The notes: generated by a model from the sequence alone, not told the origin. Positions 8,489 to 17,661 are shown, counted from the stretch's first letter. The stretch: 64,000 bases of DNA from Methylophilus sp. QUAN (GCF_015354445.1 NZ_JADKYT010000001.1:992001-1056000); one strand, 5' to 3'. Program-made: numbers and translations.

Positions 8489-9931
8489 ATGTTAGGCCGG
8501 TTATTGCCGGGAGTGCTGCTAGCGTGGGCGTTGACTGGTTGCCAGCCGTCGAACGAGCCGCGTTCGTTGGTGTTTGCTGTGGCGCAGGCGCCGGTGAATT
8601 TGGATCCGCGTTATGCGACGGATGCGGCTTCCGAGCGTATCAATCGCTTGCTTTACCAGCGCCTGGTGGAGTTTGATAGCCGCTCGCGCGAAGTGCCTGG
8701 GCTGGCGACCTGGCAGATGCGCGATGCGACGCATTACCGCTTTCAGTTGTACCAGCCTGCCACATTCCACGATGGCCAGCCGCTGACGGCTGCGGATGTG
8801 AAAGCGACTTACGATAGCCTGTTGCAACTCAAGGACTCACCGCACACGGCGGAATTCAAGCATATCCAGCAGATTACAACGCTGGATGCCAACACCATCG
8901 ATTTTGAACTCAGCCGCCCGGATCCGCACTTTGCTGCGCGTTTGATGGTTGGTATTTTGCCCGCACGGCTGATTGCGGCCGGACATGACTTTGGCCATGC
9001 GCCGGTAGGGAGCGGGCCATTTAAACTGGATCGTTGGCAATCGGTATTGCAGTTGCAGCGCTTAAGTGATGGCCTTAAAGTGCGTTTTGACGAAGTGAAA
9101 GACCCCAATGTGCGGGTGCTCAAACTCAAACGCGGCGAGGCTGATTTGATTCAGGGCGACTTGCCGCCAGAGCTGGTCAAATATCTGCAGAAACAACCTA
9201 ATGTCACGGTGAAAACTGGGGTAGGTGCTAATTACTCTTATCTTGGTTTGAATGTGCAGGCCGATTTTCTGCGTGATGTGCGGGTCAGGCGCGCGATTGC
9301 CTATGCGATTGATACCCAGGCGATTATTGATAAAGTCATGGTCAGCCATAGCCGCCAGGCCAGTGCGCTGTTGCCGCCTGAGCATTATGCTGGCAATGCG
9401 GCTTTGCAGCCGTACCCTTATCAACCGGCACTGGCCAGGCAATTATTGCAATCTGCAGGCATTAAGTTGCCACTGACGCTGACTTATAAAACCAGCACCG
9501 ATCCGCAGCGCGTGCGGCTAGCGACGATTTTGCAAGCGCAAATGCAGGAGGCGGGCATCGACCTGCAAATCAAGAGCCTGGATTGGGGCACCTTTTTTGC
9601 CGATGTGCAAAAAGGTAATTTTCAGTTGTATGGCCTGACCTGGGTTGGCATTAAAACACCGGAGATTTACAGCCAGGTATTTGCTTCTCACAGTTTGCCG
9701 CCACAAGGGTTTAACCGTGGCCGCTATCAGGATGGCATGCTGGATCAACTGTTGGAAAAAGAGGATTGGCCAGCGGTGACGCAGCGCATTCATAGCCAAT
9801 TGCCAGTGATCCCGCTATGGTATGAGGGGCAGTTTGTTGCTTACCGCGATACTATTGCGGCTTATCAGCCGATGGCAGATGGCAATCTGGATGGTCTGTC
9901 ACAAGTGGTTTTTAAGCCGATCAAAGAATAA
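8489..9931 (+). CDS. Peptide-type ABC transporter substrate-binding lipoprotein
   Basis: A family-5 extracellular solute-binding protein (DppA/OppA type), about 480 residues. A short signal ends in a lipobox (AWALTGC), so the mature protein is probably membrane-anchored. Typical features follow: LDPRYATD near the mature N-terminus, TFHDGQPLTAADVKATYDSL, and GSGPFKLDRW. I favour the ATG at 8489, about 11 bases after AAGG; ATG 8480 is the alternative and earlier starts fall inside rlmD. The matching permeases are at 11245-12950, separated by two other genes. No ATPase gene is in the window. The ligand is unknown; peptides or murein peptides are plausible. Confidence 0.88.
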   Translation: MLGRLLPGVLLAWALTGCQPSNEPRSLVFAVAQAPVNLDPRYATDAASERINRLLYQRLVEFDSRSREVPGLATWQMRDATHYRFQLYQPATFHDGQPLTAADVKATYDSLLQLKDSPHTAEFKHIQQITTLDANTIDFELSRPDPHFAARLMVGILPARLIAAGHDFGHAPVGSGPFKLDRWQSVLQLQRLSDGLKVRFDEVKDPNVRVLKLKRGEADLIQGDLPPELVKYLQKQPNVTVKTGVGANYSYLGLNVQADFLRDVRVRRAIAYAIDTQAIIDKVMVSHSRQASALLPPEHYAGNAALQPYPYQPALARQLLQSAGIKLPLTLTYKTSTDPQRVRLATILQAQMQEAGIDLQIKSLDWGTFFADVQKGNFQLYGLTWVGIKTPEIYSQVFASHSLPPQGFNRGRYQDGMLDQLLEKEDWPAVTQRIHSQLPVIPLWYEGQFVAYRDTIAAYQPMADGNLDGLSQVVFKPIKE

Positions 9932-9940
9932 TGTTCACCC

Positions 9941-10630
9941 TCACGGGTTGACGCCAAACCAGTGACCGATCAGTGTCGTGGCTGCCATGGCGAGTGCGCC
10001 CCAAACGACGACACGACTGACACTTTTCACGATGCTGGCGCCACCAGTGCGCGCAGCCACGATTCCCAATAAGGCTAGAAATGGCAGGGTGCTCACGGTT
10101 AACCAGGATTGTGCTTGTGCATGCGGTGCCAGCCAGGCCGTGATCAGTGGCAAGATGGCACCACTGGCAAAGGCCAGCGCTGAGGCCAGCGCAGCCTGTA
10201 GTGGTTGCGCCTGGTTGATATCGTGCAAGCCCAGCTCATCACGTGCATGCGCAGACAAAGAATCATGTTGTGATAGCGCTTGCGCCACTTGCTGGGCCAA
10301 CTCAGGCGATAAGCCTCGCTGGATATAAATACCAGTCAGCTCACGCAGTTCGCTTTCCGGATTTTCCTTTAACTCTTCGGCTTCACGTGCGAGGTCTGCC
10401 TGCTCGATATCCGTTTGTGAACTCACTGACACATATTCACCTGCGGCCATGGATAGCGCGCCAGCCACCAGCCCAGCGACGCCAGTCGTCAGCAAGGCCT
10501 GGTGGCTGGCCCCTGCGGCAGCCACGCCCATCAGCAGGCTGGCGGTAGAAATAATGCCATCGTTAGCCCCTAACACGGCCGCGCGCAACCAGCCGCTGCG
10601 TTGTAAAAAATGTAATTCGTGATGTGCCAT
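9941..10630 (-). CDS. VIT-family membrane protein (Ccc1/VIT1-like, putative Fe/Mn transporter)
   Basis: A 229-residue integral membrane protein of the vacuolar iron transporter-like family. Visible hallmarks are SGWLRAAVLGANDGIISTAS in the first membrane segment, GALSMAAGEYVSVSSQTD with the conserved GEYVS pattern, and a cytoplasmic loop rich in Glu and Arg (about 75-140) before three further C-terminal hydrophobic segments. The family moves Fe2+ or Mn2+ in eukaryotes; bacterial members are mostly uncharacterised. The gene is convergent with the binding-protein gene (9 bases apart) and divergent from the L,D-transpeptidase gene, so it interrupts the ABC importer locus. Confidence 0.85.
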   Translation of the reverse strand: MAHHELHFLQRSGWLRAAVLGANDGIISTASLLMGVAAAGASHQALLTTGVAGLVAGALSMAAGEYVSVSSQTDIEQADLAREAEELKENPESELRELTGIYIQRGLSPELAQQVAQALSQHDSLSAHARDELGLHDINQAQPLQAALASALAFASGAILPLITAWLAPHAQAQSWLTVSTLPFLALLGIVAARTGGASIVKSVSRVVVWGALAMAATTLIGHWFGVNP

Positions 10631-10757
10631 GCGATTGCCCTGAGTCTAAAGATGAATAAAATAACTAAGCGAGTGAATCGGATTTTAATAGAATTTTTAT
10701 TGCCAGAGACCGTGTTGCATCAAATCTCCGTCTATCACGGGCAAATCGCTTAGAATA

Positions 10758-11252
10758 ATGGTTATGCATATTGAGATTTCTATTCCGGCGCAAACGCTGA
10801 CACTGTTTGACGACAATGGTGGGCAAGTCACGCGCTACGCCGTCTCGACGGCAGCCAATGGCGTAGGTTGCGTCAAAAACAGTGGTTGTACACCACTGGG
10901 CGCACATATTATTCGTGCCAAAATCGGTGGCGGGGCGGCTGAAAATACAGTGTTTGTCGGCAGGCGCGCTACCGGTGAAATATTTACGCCAGATTTAAAG
11001 TTGCAGTTCCCTGACCGCGACTGGATTTTAACCCGCATTCTTTGGCTGAGCGGTACTGAGCCCGGCAAAAACCGCCTGGGTAATGTTGATACCATGCAAC
11101 GCTATATCTATATCCACGGCACGCCAGACGCGACCCAGTTGGGCGTCCCTGGTTCGCATGGCTGCGTGCGCATGCGCAATGCGGACCTGATCGAGTTGTT
11201 CGAGCAGGTGCCCGTCGGTACCACCGTTAACATTTGCGAGGCGGATGATTAA
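10758..11252 (+). CDS. L,D-transpeptidase catalytic-domain protein (YkuD) without signal peptide
   Basis: A 164-residue YkuD-domain protein. The active site HG-x(12)-SHGCVRM is complete (H120, H134, C136, R138). YkuD enzymes form 3-3 crosslinks in peptidoglycan or attach proteins to it and normally act in the periplasm. This one starts directly in the domain (MHIEISIPAQTLTLF) and shows no signal peptide or anchor. No strong ribosome-binding site is visible; ATG 10764 is an alternative start. The end overlaps dppB-like gene 11245 by eight bases, so the two are coupled. A role in peptidoglycan metabolism is likely, but export is unexplained. Confidence 0.85.
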   Translation: MVMHIEISIPAQTLTLFDDNGGQVTRYAVSTAANGVGCVKNSGCTPLGAHIIRAKIGGGAAENTVFVGRRATGEIFTPDLKLQFPDRDWILTRILWLSGTEPGKNRLGNVDTMQRYIYIHGTPDATQLGVPGSHGCVRMRNADLIELFEQVPVGTTVNICEADD

Positions 11253-12156
11253 GCGCTTTGCCACACTATTGCCCGTGGTCTTCGGGGTGCTATGCCTGAC
11301 CTTCGCCTTGTTGCATCTAGTGCCGGGCGACCCGGTCGATGTCATGCTGGGCGAGTCTGCCAGCGCGGCTGACCGCACTGCACTGAAAGCACAACTGGGG
11401 CTGGATCAACCTGTGCTGGTGCAATTCGGCCAGTATGTGATGCATCTGCTGCATGGCGATTTTGGCGCCTCTATCCATACCCAAACCCCAATCTCGCAAC
11501 TGTTATGGCAGGCTTACCCGGCCACGTTATTACTGGCCGTGGTTGCATTAGCGATAGGGCTGTCTATCGGTATTCCATTGGGCATCTGGTCTGCGCTTAA
11601 AGCCGGGCACTGGCAAGATGTGATGATCACCATGTTGAGCATCCGCCTGGCCGCCATGCCCGCGTTCTGGCTGGGCCCGGTGCTGATGCTGGTATTCGCA
11701 GTGTGGCTGGGTTGGCTGCCGGTGAGTGGCATGGCGAACGCTACCAGCATCGTGTTGCCAGCGATGACACTGGGGCTGGGCTTAAGCGCCATTTTGACGC
11801 GCATGACCCGTACCAGCCTGCTCGAGGTGCTGAATGAAGACTACATCCGTACCGCCCGCGCCAAAGGCCTCAGCGAACGGCAAGTGTTGCTCAAACACGC
11901 CTTACGAGCGGCTTTATTACCGCTAGTGACCATTGTTGGTTTGCAAATGGGCAGTTTGCTGGCAGGCGCTGTGATTACTGAAACCATTTTCAGTTGGAAC
12001 GGTATCGGCCGTTTGCTGGTAGACAGCATAGAAAAGCGCGATTACCCGGTGACGCAGGCCTGTGTGCTGGTGGTGGCGTTGAGCTATGTACTGATTAACC
12101 AGGCGACAGACGTGGTGTATCGCTGGCTGGATCCGCGCACGCGGGGCACGCAATGA
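11245..12156 (+). CDS. Peptide-type ABC transporter permease (DppB/OppB family)
   Basis: A 303-residue permease with about six membrane segments. The N-terminus (MIKRFATLLPVVFGVLCLTF) and LVPGDPVDVML are typical of the DppB/GsiC type. The EAA loop that contacts the ATPase reads DYIRTARAKGLSERQVLLKH. ATG 11245 lies inside the end of the L,D-transpeptidase gene (eight-base overlap) and the stop overlaps the next permease by four bases (ATGA), showing an operon. It should pair with the DppC-like permease and the lipoprotein at 8489. The needed ATPases are not in the window. Confidence 0.93.
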   Translation: MIKRFATLLPVVFGVLCLTFALLHLVPGDPVDVMLGESASAADRTALKAQLGLDQPVLVQFGQYVMHLLHGDFGASIHTQTPISQLLWQAYPATLLLAVVALAIGLSIGIPLGIWSALKAGHWQDVMITMLSIRLAAMPAFWLGPVLMLVFAVWLGWLPVSGMANATSIVLPAMTLGLGLSAILTRMTRTSLLEVLNEDYIRTARAKGLSERQVLLKHALRAALLPLVTIVGLQMGSLLAGAVITETIFSWNGIGRLLVDSIEKRDYPVTQACVLVVALSYVLINQATDVVYRWLDPRTRGTQ

Positions 12157-12950
12157 AAACTTTTGCGTTGCTCACCCTGGGGTTTTGGCTGCTGGTCGTG
12201 ATGCTGGGCCATGCGATTGGCTTGAATCCCAACCAGATTGACCTCAATGCCATTCTGCAATGGCCTAGCCTGCAACACTGGCTGGGCACTGATGATCTGG
12301 GGCGCGATATTCTGGCGCGCGTGATTCGCGGGGTGGAGGTTTCCTTCCTGGTCACAGTGGTAGTGACAGCCGTGACCATGACCATAGGCCTGAGCATAGG
12401 CCTGGTGGCCGGGTATAAAGGCGGCAGGCTGGATCATGCGCTGATGCAAGTCACCAATATTTTTCTGGCATTCCCCGGTATGTTGCTCGCGATTGCATTT
12501 GCAGCCGTGCTGGGAGCAGGAATCAACAACCTGATTCTTGCATTATGCCTGACTGGTTGGGTCACTTATGCCAGGTTGTCGCGTGGTCAGGCACTGGCGT
12601 TACGGCAACGCCTGCATGTGCTGGCCGCCGAGTCCCTGGGGGCGAGTAGCATGCGCGTAATGTTGCTGCATATCTTGCCATTGCTGATTTCCATTTTGCT
12701 GGTAGAAGCAGCTTATAGCATGGCCAGTGTGATGATTGCCGAAGCGTCATTGTCGTTTCTCGGCCTGGGCATACAGGCGCCCGATGCCTCGTGGGGCGCC
12801 ATGTTGCGTGACGCTGTGCGCTTTATGCTGGTGGCACCACATTATGTGCTCACTGTCGGCGTATGCATGATGAGTTTGATCCTCGCCATTAACCTGGGTG
12901 GTGACGTGCTGCGTGACAAACTGGATGTACGTAGCGAGGCAAGAGGATGA
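12153..12950 (+). CDS. Peptide-type ABC transporter permease (DppC/OppC family)
   Basis: A 265-residue permease with about six hydrophobic segments. The segment LGTDDLGRDILARVIRGV near the N-terminus is the DppC/OppC hallmark, and the EAA loop includes AAESLGASSMRVMLLHILP. It overlaps the partner permease by four bases and ends 13 bases before the queuosine-precursor transporter gene. It is somewhat short compared with usual DppC (about 300 residues), mainly because the N-terminal extension is missing. Specificity cannot be read from the sequence. Confidence 0.92.
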   Translation: MKTFALLTLGFWLLVVMLGHAIGLNPNQIDLNAILQWPSLQHWLGTDDLGRDILARVIRGVEVSFLVTVVVTAVTMTIGLSIGLVAGYKGGRLDHALMQVTNIFLAFPGMLLAIAFAAVLGAGINNLILALCLTGWVTYARLSRGQALALRQRLHVLAAESLGASSMRVMLLHILPLLISILLVEAAYSMASVMIAEASLSFLGLGIQAPDASWGAMLRDAVRFMLVAPHYVLTVGVCMMSLILAINLGGDVLRDKLDVRSEARG

Positions 12951-12963
12951 TAAAAAGGCGCGC

Positions 12964-13656
12964 ATGAAAAAACAGTATCGGTATTACGACCTGATCATGG
13001 CAGCTTTTGCCGTGGTGCTGGTCTGTTCCAACATTATTGGTCCCGGCAAAATTACCGAGATACATGTGCCGTTACTGGGTGCACTGACCTTTGGCGCCGG
13101 TATCATGTTTTTCCCCATCAGCTTTATTTTTGGCGACATCCTGACCGAGGTCTATGGCTACGCTGCCTCACGCCGCGTGATCTGGACTGGCTTTATCTGC
13201 CTGGCTTTTGCCAGCCTCATGGCCTGGGTCATCGTCGCACTGCCGCCAGCGCCAGAGTGGCATGATCAGGCCGCTTATCAGTCCGTGTTTGGTTCCACGG
13301 CGCGCATTGCCATAGCCTCATTGGTGTCCTTTGCGGCAGGCGAGTTTGTCAATTCGTTCGTGTTGGCCAAAATGAAAATCCTCACCCGGGGTCGCTGGTT
13401 GTGGAGCCGCACCATAGGGTCGACCATTTTCGGCGAAGCGGTTGATACCGTCCTGTTTTTCCCACTGGCTTTTTATGGCTCAGGCGAATTCCCGGATGCC
13501 ATGATGCCGCAAATCGTGCTGGCGCAATTTACCGCCAAATTATTGGTAGAGGTCGCCTTCACGCCCGTGACCTACAAAATAGTCGCTTTTCTCAAACGCG
13601 CTGAGAATGAAGATTATTACGATATATACACCGACTTTAGCCCGTTTAAGCTTTAA
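12964..13656 (+). CDS. yhhQ: Queuosine precursor transporter (YhhQ/VUT family)
   Basis: A 230-residue membrane protein of the VUT/YhhQ family, which takes up 7-cyano-7-deazaguanine and related precursors of the tRNA base queuosine. Conserved segments are VLVCSNIIGPGK, SFIFGDILTEVYGY, and GRWLWSRTIGSTIFGEAVDT, all family landmarks, with about six membrane spans. I start at ATG 12964, preceded by AAAGG six bases upstream; the longer frame to 12898 overlaps the permease. It sits directly behind the ABC permeases and may share their transcript. A physiological link to them is not evident. Confidence 0.9.
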   Translation: MKKQYRYYDLIMAAFAVVLVCSNIIGPGKITEIHVPLLGALTFGAGIMFFPISFIFGDILTEVYGYAASRRVIWTGFICLAFASLMAWVIVALPPAPEWHDQAAYQSVFGSTARIAIASLVSFAAGEFVNSFVLAKMKILTRGRWLWSRTIGSTIFGEAVDTVLFFPLAFYGSGEFPDAMMPQIVLAQFTAKLLVEVAFTPVTYKIVAFLKRAENEDYYDIYTDFSPFKL

Positions 13657-13695
13657 ACTGGCCACATTTAACAATCTCTCATTATCGGAACCCCA

Positions 13696-14823
13696 TTGAA
13701 CCTGATTAACTGGTACGAACAAAAAAAGACGCAAGCCGCTGACTGGCAATCTGAAGCAGGTAACCCACCGCCGAAAGCGGTGGTGATTGCGGATGATACG
13801 ACCAAAGCGGATGAGGCGTACCGCCTGGCTTGCGAGGGCACGGCTTTGCTCTATCGCGGCGACTTTCAAAATGCCAAACAATTGTTGCAGGCCATTACGC
13901 GCCGCGTCGACCGCAAACCGGTTAAACCTGCAGCGACCATGCTCGAAGCTTTTCATCAGCATCGCGCGCGCCAGATTGGCCGTGCCAATATCACAAATAA
14001 AGTATTGATTGAACTCAAGCACGGCGATTGCGATTTGCCTCGCGCCCCTGATGTGAAAGCTGCGGTGCAAGGCGCGTTGATTGTGGACGAAAAAACCGAC
14101 AAACTGCCCGCAAGGCTGGTGCTTTCATTGCGTGAGTTGCTGGGCATGGTGGGTGCGCATGAATGGCGTAAAAAAGGCGTGCAGGTTCATGCGCTCAATG
14201 CCAGTATCCACGCTTATTACGGGGTGTATTCTCCTGTGCGTGGTGAGTATCTTGATCTCATAGATCAGGCCCCTCTTAACAGCCCGCAAATTGCCTGGGA
14301 TATCGGTACTGGTACGGGGGTGATTGCGGCCATTTTGGTGGCACGCGGCGTGAAACAGGTGCTTGCCACAGACAATAATCCACGCGCATTAGCGTGTGCT
14401 GCAGAGAATGTGCAACGCTTGAATATGCAAACCAATATTCAGGTCCTGCCAGCCGATTTGTTCCCGGAAGGGCAAGCTGACCTGATCGTCTGTAACCCCC
14501 CCTGGTTGCCCGCGAAGGCCAATGCGCCGATTGAGCATGCAGTGTATGACCCGGATAGTCGTATGCTGAAAGGGTTTTTAAGTGGTTTGAAAACACATTT
14601 AACTCCCAATGGCGAGGCATGGCTGGTGATGTCGGATTTAGCCGAGCATATTGGCTTGCGTCGGCCTGAGGCATTGACCACTTGGATTGATGAGGCGGGT
14701 TTGCAGGTTGTTGAAAAGCTGGATATCGCGCCTAAACATGCCAAGGCCAGTGATCAGTCCGACCCTTTGTATGAGGCACGTGCCAAAGAAATCACCAGTC
14801 TTTATCGATTAAAATGTGCTTGA
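13696..14823 (+). CDS. Class I SAM-dependent methyltransferase (HemK/RsmC-like)
   Basis: A 375-residue protein. The C-terminal half is a Rossmann methyltransferase: DIGTGTGVIAAILVARG binds the cofactor, LATDNNPRALACAAENV holds the acidic ribose-binding residue, and VCNPPWLP is the NPPW/NPPY motif of enzymes that methylate amide or exocyclic base nitrogens (PrmC, RsmC). The N-terminal 170 residues are a separate, alpha-rich region that I do not recognise. The start is TTG 13696 with GGAA upstream; the first internal ATG would remove about 80 residues. Substrate unknown: a protein glutamine or an rRNA base are the likely options. Confidence 0.85.
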   Translation: MNLINWYEQKKTQAADWQSEAGNPPPKAVVIADDTTKADEAYRLACEGTALLYRGDFQNAKQLLQAITRRVDRKPVKPAATMLEAFHQHRARQIGRANITNKVLIELKHGDCDLPRAPDVKAAVQGALIVDEKTDKLPARLVLSLRELLGMVGAHEWRKKGVQVHALNASIHAYYGVYSPVRGEYLDLIDQAPLNSPQIAWDIGTGTGVIAAILVARGVKQVLATDNNPRALACAAENVQRLNMQTNIQVLPADLFPEGQADLIVCNPPWLPAKANAPIEHAVYDPDSRMLKGFLSGLKTHLTPNGEAWLVMSDLAEHIGLRRPEALTTWIDEAGLQVVEKLDIAPKHAKASDQSDPLYEARAKEITSLYRLKCA

Positions 14824-14846
14824 AATTTGAACAATAGGAATATGTT

Positions 14847-15893
14847 ATGTCTTTAGGTCCCGTCATGCTGGATGTGGTTGGCAAAGAGCTCACTGCTGAT
14901 GACATCCGCCGTTTGCAACATCCGCTGGTCGGCGGGGTGATTTTGTTTGCGCGCAATTTTGAGAGCTGCGAGCAGCTTAAAGCACTCACCGCCAGTATTC
15001 ATGCCGTGCGTCAGCCGCCATTGCTGATTGCGGTGGATCATGAAGGTGGTCGCGTGCAACGCTTCAGGGAGGGTTTTACCAAGATTCCACCCATGCGTGA
15101 GTTTGGGCATATCTGGGATAAAAATCCACGCAAGGCCAAAGAGTTGGCGGTAGAGGCAGGCTATGTGCTGGGCGCTGAGTTGCGTGCGCATGGTGTGGAT
15201 TTCAGTTTTACGCCGGTGCTGGACATGGATTATGGCGATAGCCTGGTGATTGGTGATCGCGCGTTTCATAAAGACCCGCAAGCCATTAATGAGCTGGCCT
15301 TTAGCTTGATGCAAGGCCTGAAAAAAGCTGGGATGGCTGCGGTGGGTAAGCATTTTCCCGGTCACGGCTTTGTGGTGGCGGATTCGCATGTGAGTATCCC
15401 GGTGGATGAGCGCGAGTTTGACCAGATTGCGCAAAACGACATGCAGCCCTTTGTGCGCATGATAGACGAGGGTTTGCACGCAGTGATGCCTGCGCATGTG
15501 ATCTACCCTAAAGTCGACGAGAAGCCTGCCGGGTTCTCGCCACGCTGGTTGCAGAAAGTATTGCGCGAGCGCTTGGGTTTTAATGGCGTGATTTTCAGCG
15601 ATGACCTGAGCATGGAAGGCGCAACTGTCGCAGGTGACGTGACTGCGCGTACCTTGGCGGCATTGAATGCTGGGTGCGATATGGTCCTATTATGCAATCG
15701 CCCCGACTTGGCCGATGAATTGTTGGTGAACCTGGACTGGAAAATCTCGGCACAAAGTATCGCGCGCCTGGCGCGCATGCATGGCGGACACCATCCACAT
15801 GATATGGTTGGCTTGCGTGAGTCCGCCTATTACGTAGATGCGGTCAAGCGTGTGGCTATGGTCGGTCAAAAAGAGTCAGATTTGTTTGCCTGA
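14847..15893 (+). CDS. nagZ: Beta-N-acetylhexosaminidase NagZ
   Basis: A 348-residue glycoside hydrolase family 3 enzyme that removes GlcNAc from anhydro-muropeptides in the cytoplasm during cell-wall recycling. Visible landmarks are [14 protein letters not shown] (60-73), the substrate-contact loop KHFPGHG (168-174) followed by DSHVSIP with the catalytic His, and the nucleophile aspartate in [11 protein letters not shown] (about 252). There is no signal peptide, as expected for a cytoplasmic recycling enzyme. AGGA precedes the ATG. Its nearness to an L,D-transpeptidase and a peptide importer suggests a murein-recycling neighbourhood, which is inference. Confidence 0.95.
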   Translation: MSLGPVMLDVVGKELTADDIRRLQHPLVGGVILFARNFESCEQLKALTASIHAVRQPPLLIAVDHEGGRVQRFREGFTKIPPMREFGHIWDKNPRKAKELAVEAGYVLGAELRAHGVDFSFTPVLDMDYGDSLVIGDRAFHKDPQAINELAFSLMQGLKKAGMAAVGKHFPGHGFVVADSHVSIPVDEREFDQIAQNDMQPFVRMIDEGLHAVMPAHVIYPKVDEKPAGFSPRWLQKVLRERLGFNGVIFSDDLSMEGATVAGDVTARTLAALNAGCDMVLLCNRPDLADELLVNLDWKISAQSIARLARMHGGHHPHDMVGLRESAYYVDAVKRVAMVGQKESDLFA

Positions 15894-15962
15894 GTGTGAT
15901 GCGATACGGTAAGCTTTCAAACTATTGATATCAATTTTAATGCGCGTTTATCGGTATTCACT

Positions 15963-16862
15963 ATGAAATGGATCGTTTTAGGGGTGTTTTTAGCATCGGT
16001 AAGTTATGTGCACTTTCGCGGCAAGGTGCGGCATCGCTTTTACCGCCAGGTGTTTGACCATTCCGGCATCGTGTCGCCGTTTAATGTGTTCTTGTACCTG
16101 TTTTCAAAAGCGCCAACCACGCCTTATTTATCGGTGAGTGAATTTCCTGAGTTGAAATTGATTACAGATCGCTGGCAAGAAATTCGTGAAGAGGCCTTGC
16201 ACGTGCGTGAGCAGGAGCGCATTGCCGCCGCACAAACCAATAACGACGCCGGGTTTAACTCATTTTTTAAAACTGGCTGGAAGCGTTTTTACCTCAAATG
16301 GTATGACGCGCATCACCCGTCAGCCACAATTTATTGCCCGAAAACCGTGGCGCTGCTGCAAAGTATTCCTAGCGTGAAAGCCGCCATGTTTGCCGAATTG
16401 CCGCCGGGCGCGCATTTGCGTCCGCACCGTGATCCTTATGCAGGCTCATTGCGTTTTCACTTGGGACTGGCGACGCCGAACAATGACCAGTGTTTTATCC
16501 GCGTGGATGGCGAAGACTATAGCTGGCGCGACGGCCAGGCGGTGATGTTTGACGAAACTTATATCCACGAAGCCTATAACAAAACCGATGAAACGCGTGT
16601 GATTCTGTTTTGCGATATTGAACGCCCCATGCGTTATGGCTGGGCGCAAGCGGTGAACCGCTTTTTGGCCAACACCATTGTCACTGCTGCCAGTTCACCG
16701 AATGAAGCAGGCGACCAGACGGGTGTGATCAACCGCCTGTTCCACTATGCCTGGGTGGTCGGCCAATATCGCCGCCGCTTTAAAAAATGGAACAAGAATG
16801 TGTATCAAATCACCCGCATTCTATTGATTGCATTGGTGTGTTACGCCATCTGGAAGTTGTAG
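15963..16862 (+). CDS. lpxO: Aspartyl/asparaginyl beta-hydroxylase family protein (LpxO-like)
   Basis: A 299-residue membrane-anchored Fe(II)/2-oxoglutarate dioxygenase. One N-terminal (1-17) and one C-terminal (about 280-297) hydrophobic segment match the layout of LpxO, which 2-hydroxylates the myristate of lipid A at the inner-membrane surface. The metal triad is H155 and D157 in HLRPHRDPYAG and H202 in DETYIHEAYN. LRFHLGL and the downstream arginine fit 2-oxoglutarate binding. Family assignment is strong; lipid A as substrate is by analogy. It follows nagZ by 69 bases. Confidence 0.86.
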   Translation: MKWIVLGVFLASVSYVHFRGKVRHRFYRQVFDHSGIVSPFNVFLYLFSKAPTTPYLSVSEFPELKLITDRWQEIREEALHVREQERIAAAQTNNDAGFNSFFKTGWKRFYLKWYDAHHPSATIYCPKTVALLQSIPSVKAAMFAELPPGAHLRPHRDPYAGSLRFHLGLATPNNDQCFIRVDGEDYSWRDGQAVMFDETYIHEAYNKTDETRVILFCDIERPMRYGWAQAVNRFLANTIVTAASSPNEAGDQTGVINRLFHYAWVVGQYRRRFKKWNKNVYQITRILLIALVCYAIWKL

Positions 16863-16899
16863 CACAGGGTAATGTTCACGCAAATGTCATGTGAAAAAC

Positions 16900-16928
16900 T
16901 TGAAACTTTGTGCGTTTGCCATTATCTT
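16900..16928 (+). promoter_or_regulatory. Probable promoter of the yccA-like gene
   Basis: TTGAAA (16900-16905) and TATCTT (16923-16928) are 17 bases apart, a good sigma-70 arrangement 46 bases before the ATG. The same stretch reads CTTGAAA then 13 bases then CCATTAT, which also resembles a sigma-32 heat-shock promoter. The sequence alone cannot separate the two. Confidence 0.45.
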
Positions 16929-16974
16929 AATCCTAACAAATCATAAAGTTTTATCGTAGAGAGGAAGAAACACT

Positions 16975-17661
16975 ATGTCAGATATGCAAGTTTTAGGTCG
17001 CGAGAGTAATGTATCAGCGGCGCAAAATCGCGTGCTGCGCAATACATATGCTTTGCTCGGCTTGAGCATGGTACCAACCGTGATTGGTGCTTATGTCGGC
17101 ATGCAAATGAATTTTGGCTTTATGGCCGCGCATCCATTTATCTTTGCCATTGGTTTTATGGCCGTGATGTTCGGTATGTTTAAACTCATTGCCGTGAACC
17201 AGAACAGCGGTGTAGGCGTGTGGTTGTTGCTGGCCATGACCTTTGTGTTTGGCGTGATGCTGGGTCCTATCCTGCAATTTGCACTGCATTTGCGTAATGG
17301 TGCTGAAATTGTGGGCCTGGCTGCTGCTGGCACGGGTATTACTTTCCTCAGCTTGGCTGCGATTGGTTCTTCCCCTGCACGTGATTTTAGCGGTATGGGC
17401 AAGTTCCTCATGATCGGCCTGATCCTGGCGATTGTGGCTGGTTTGGCTAATATGTTCTTCCAGATTCCAGCCTTGTCACTGGCGATTTCCGGCGTCTCCG
17501 TACTGATTTTCTCAGGCTACATTTTGTATGACGTGAACCAGATCGTACGTGGCGGCCAAACTAACTACGTGATGGCAACCCTGAACCTGTACCTGGATAT
17601 CTACAACCTGTTTGTGAACCTGTTGAATATCTTGCTGGCTTTGTTGGGTAACCGCGACTAA
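16975..17661 (+). CDS. yccA: Bax inhibitor-1 family membrane protein (YccA-like)
   Basis: A 228-residue protein with about seven membrane segments, BI-1/YccA family. The polar N-terminus (MSDMQVLGRESNVSAAQNRV) is followed by hydrophobic segments spaced as in YccA, and GYILYDVNQIVRGGQTNYVM is the conserved region before the last helices. In E. coli YccA is a substrate and modulator of the FtsH protease; in betaproteobacteria the role is mostly untested. The ATG has a strong site (GAGAGGAAG). An intrinsic terminator follows directly, so the gene is monocistronic. Confidence 0.92.
   Translation: MSDMQVLGRESNVSAAQNRVLRNTYALLGLSMVPTVIGAYVGMQMNFGFMAAHPFIFAIGFMAVMFGMFKLIAVNQNSGVGVWLLLAMTFVFGVMLGPILQFALHLRNGAEIVGLAAAGTGITFLSLAAIGSSPARDFSGMGKFLMIGLILAIVAGLANMFFQIPALSLAISGVSVLIFSGYILYDVNQIVRGGQTNYVMATLNLYLDIYNLFVNLLNILLALLGNRD

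Noticed and set aside
8480-9931. Possibility that the binding-protein gene is broken because it is separated from its permeases
   Set aside because: The frame is complete with lipobox and all family regions; only the gene order is unusual.
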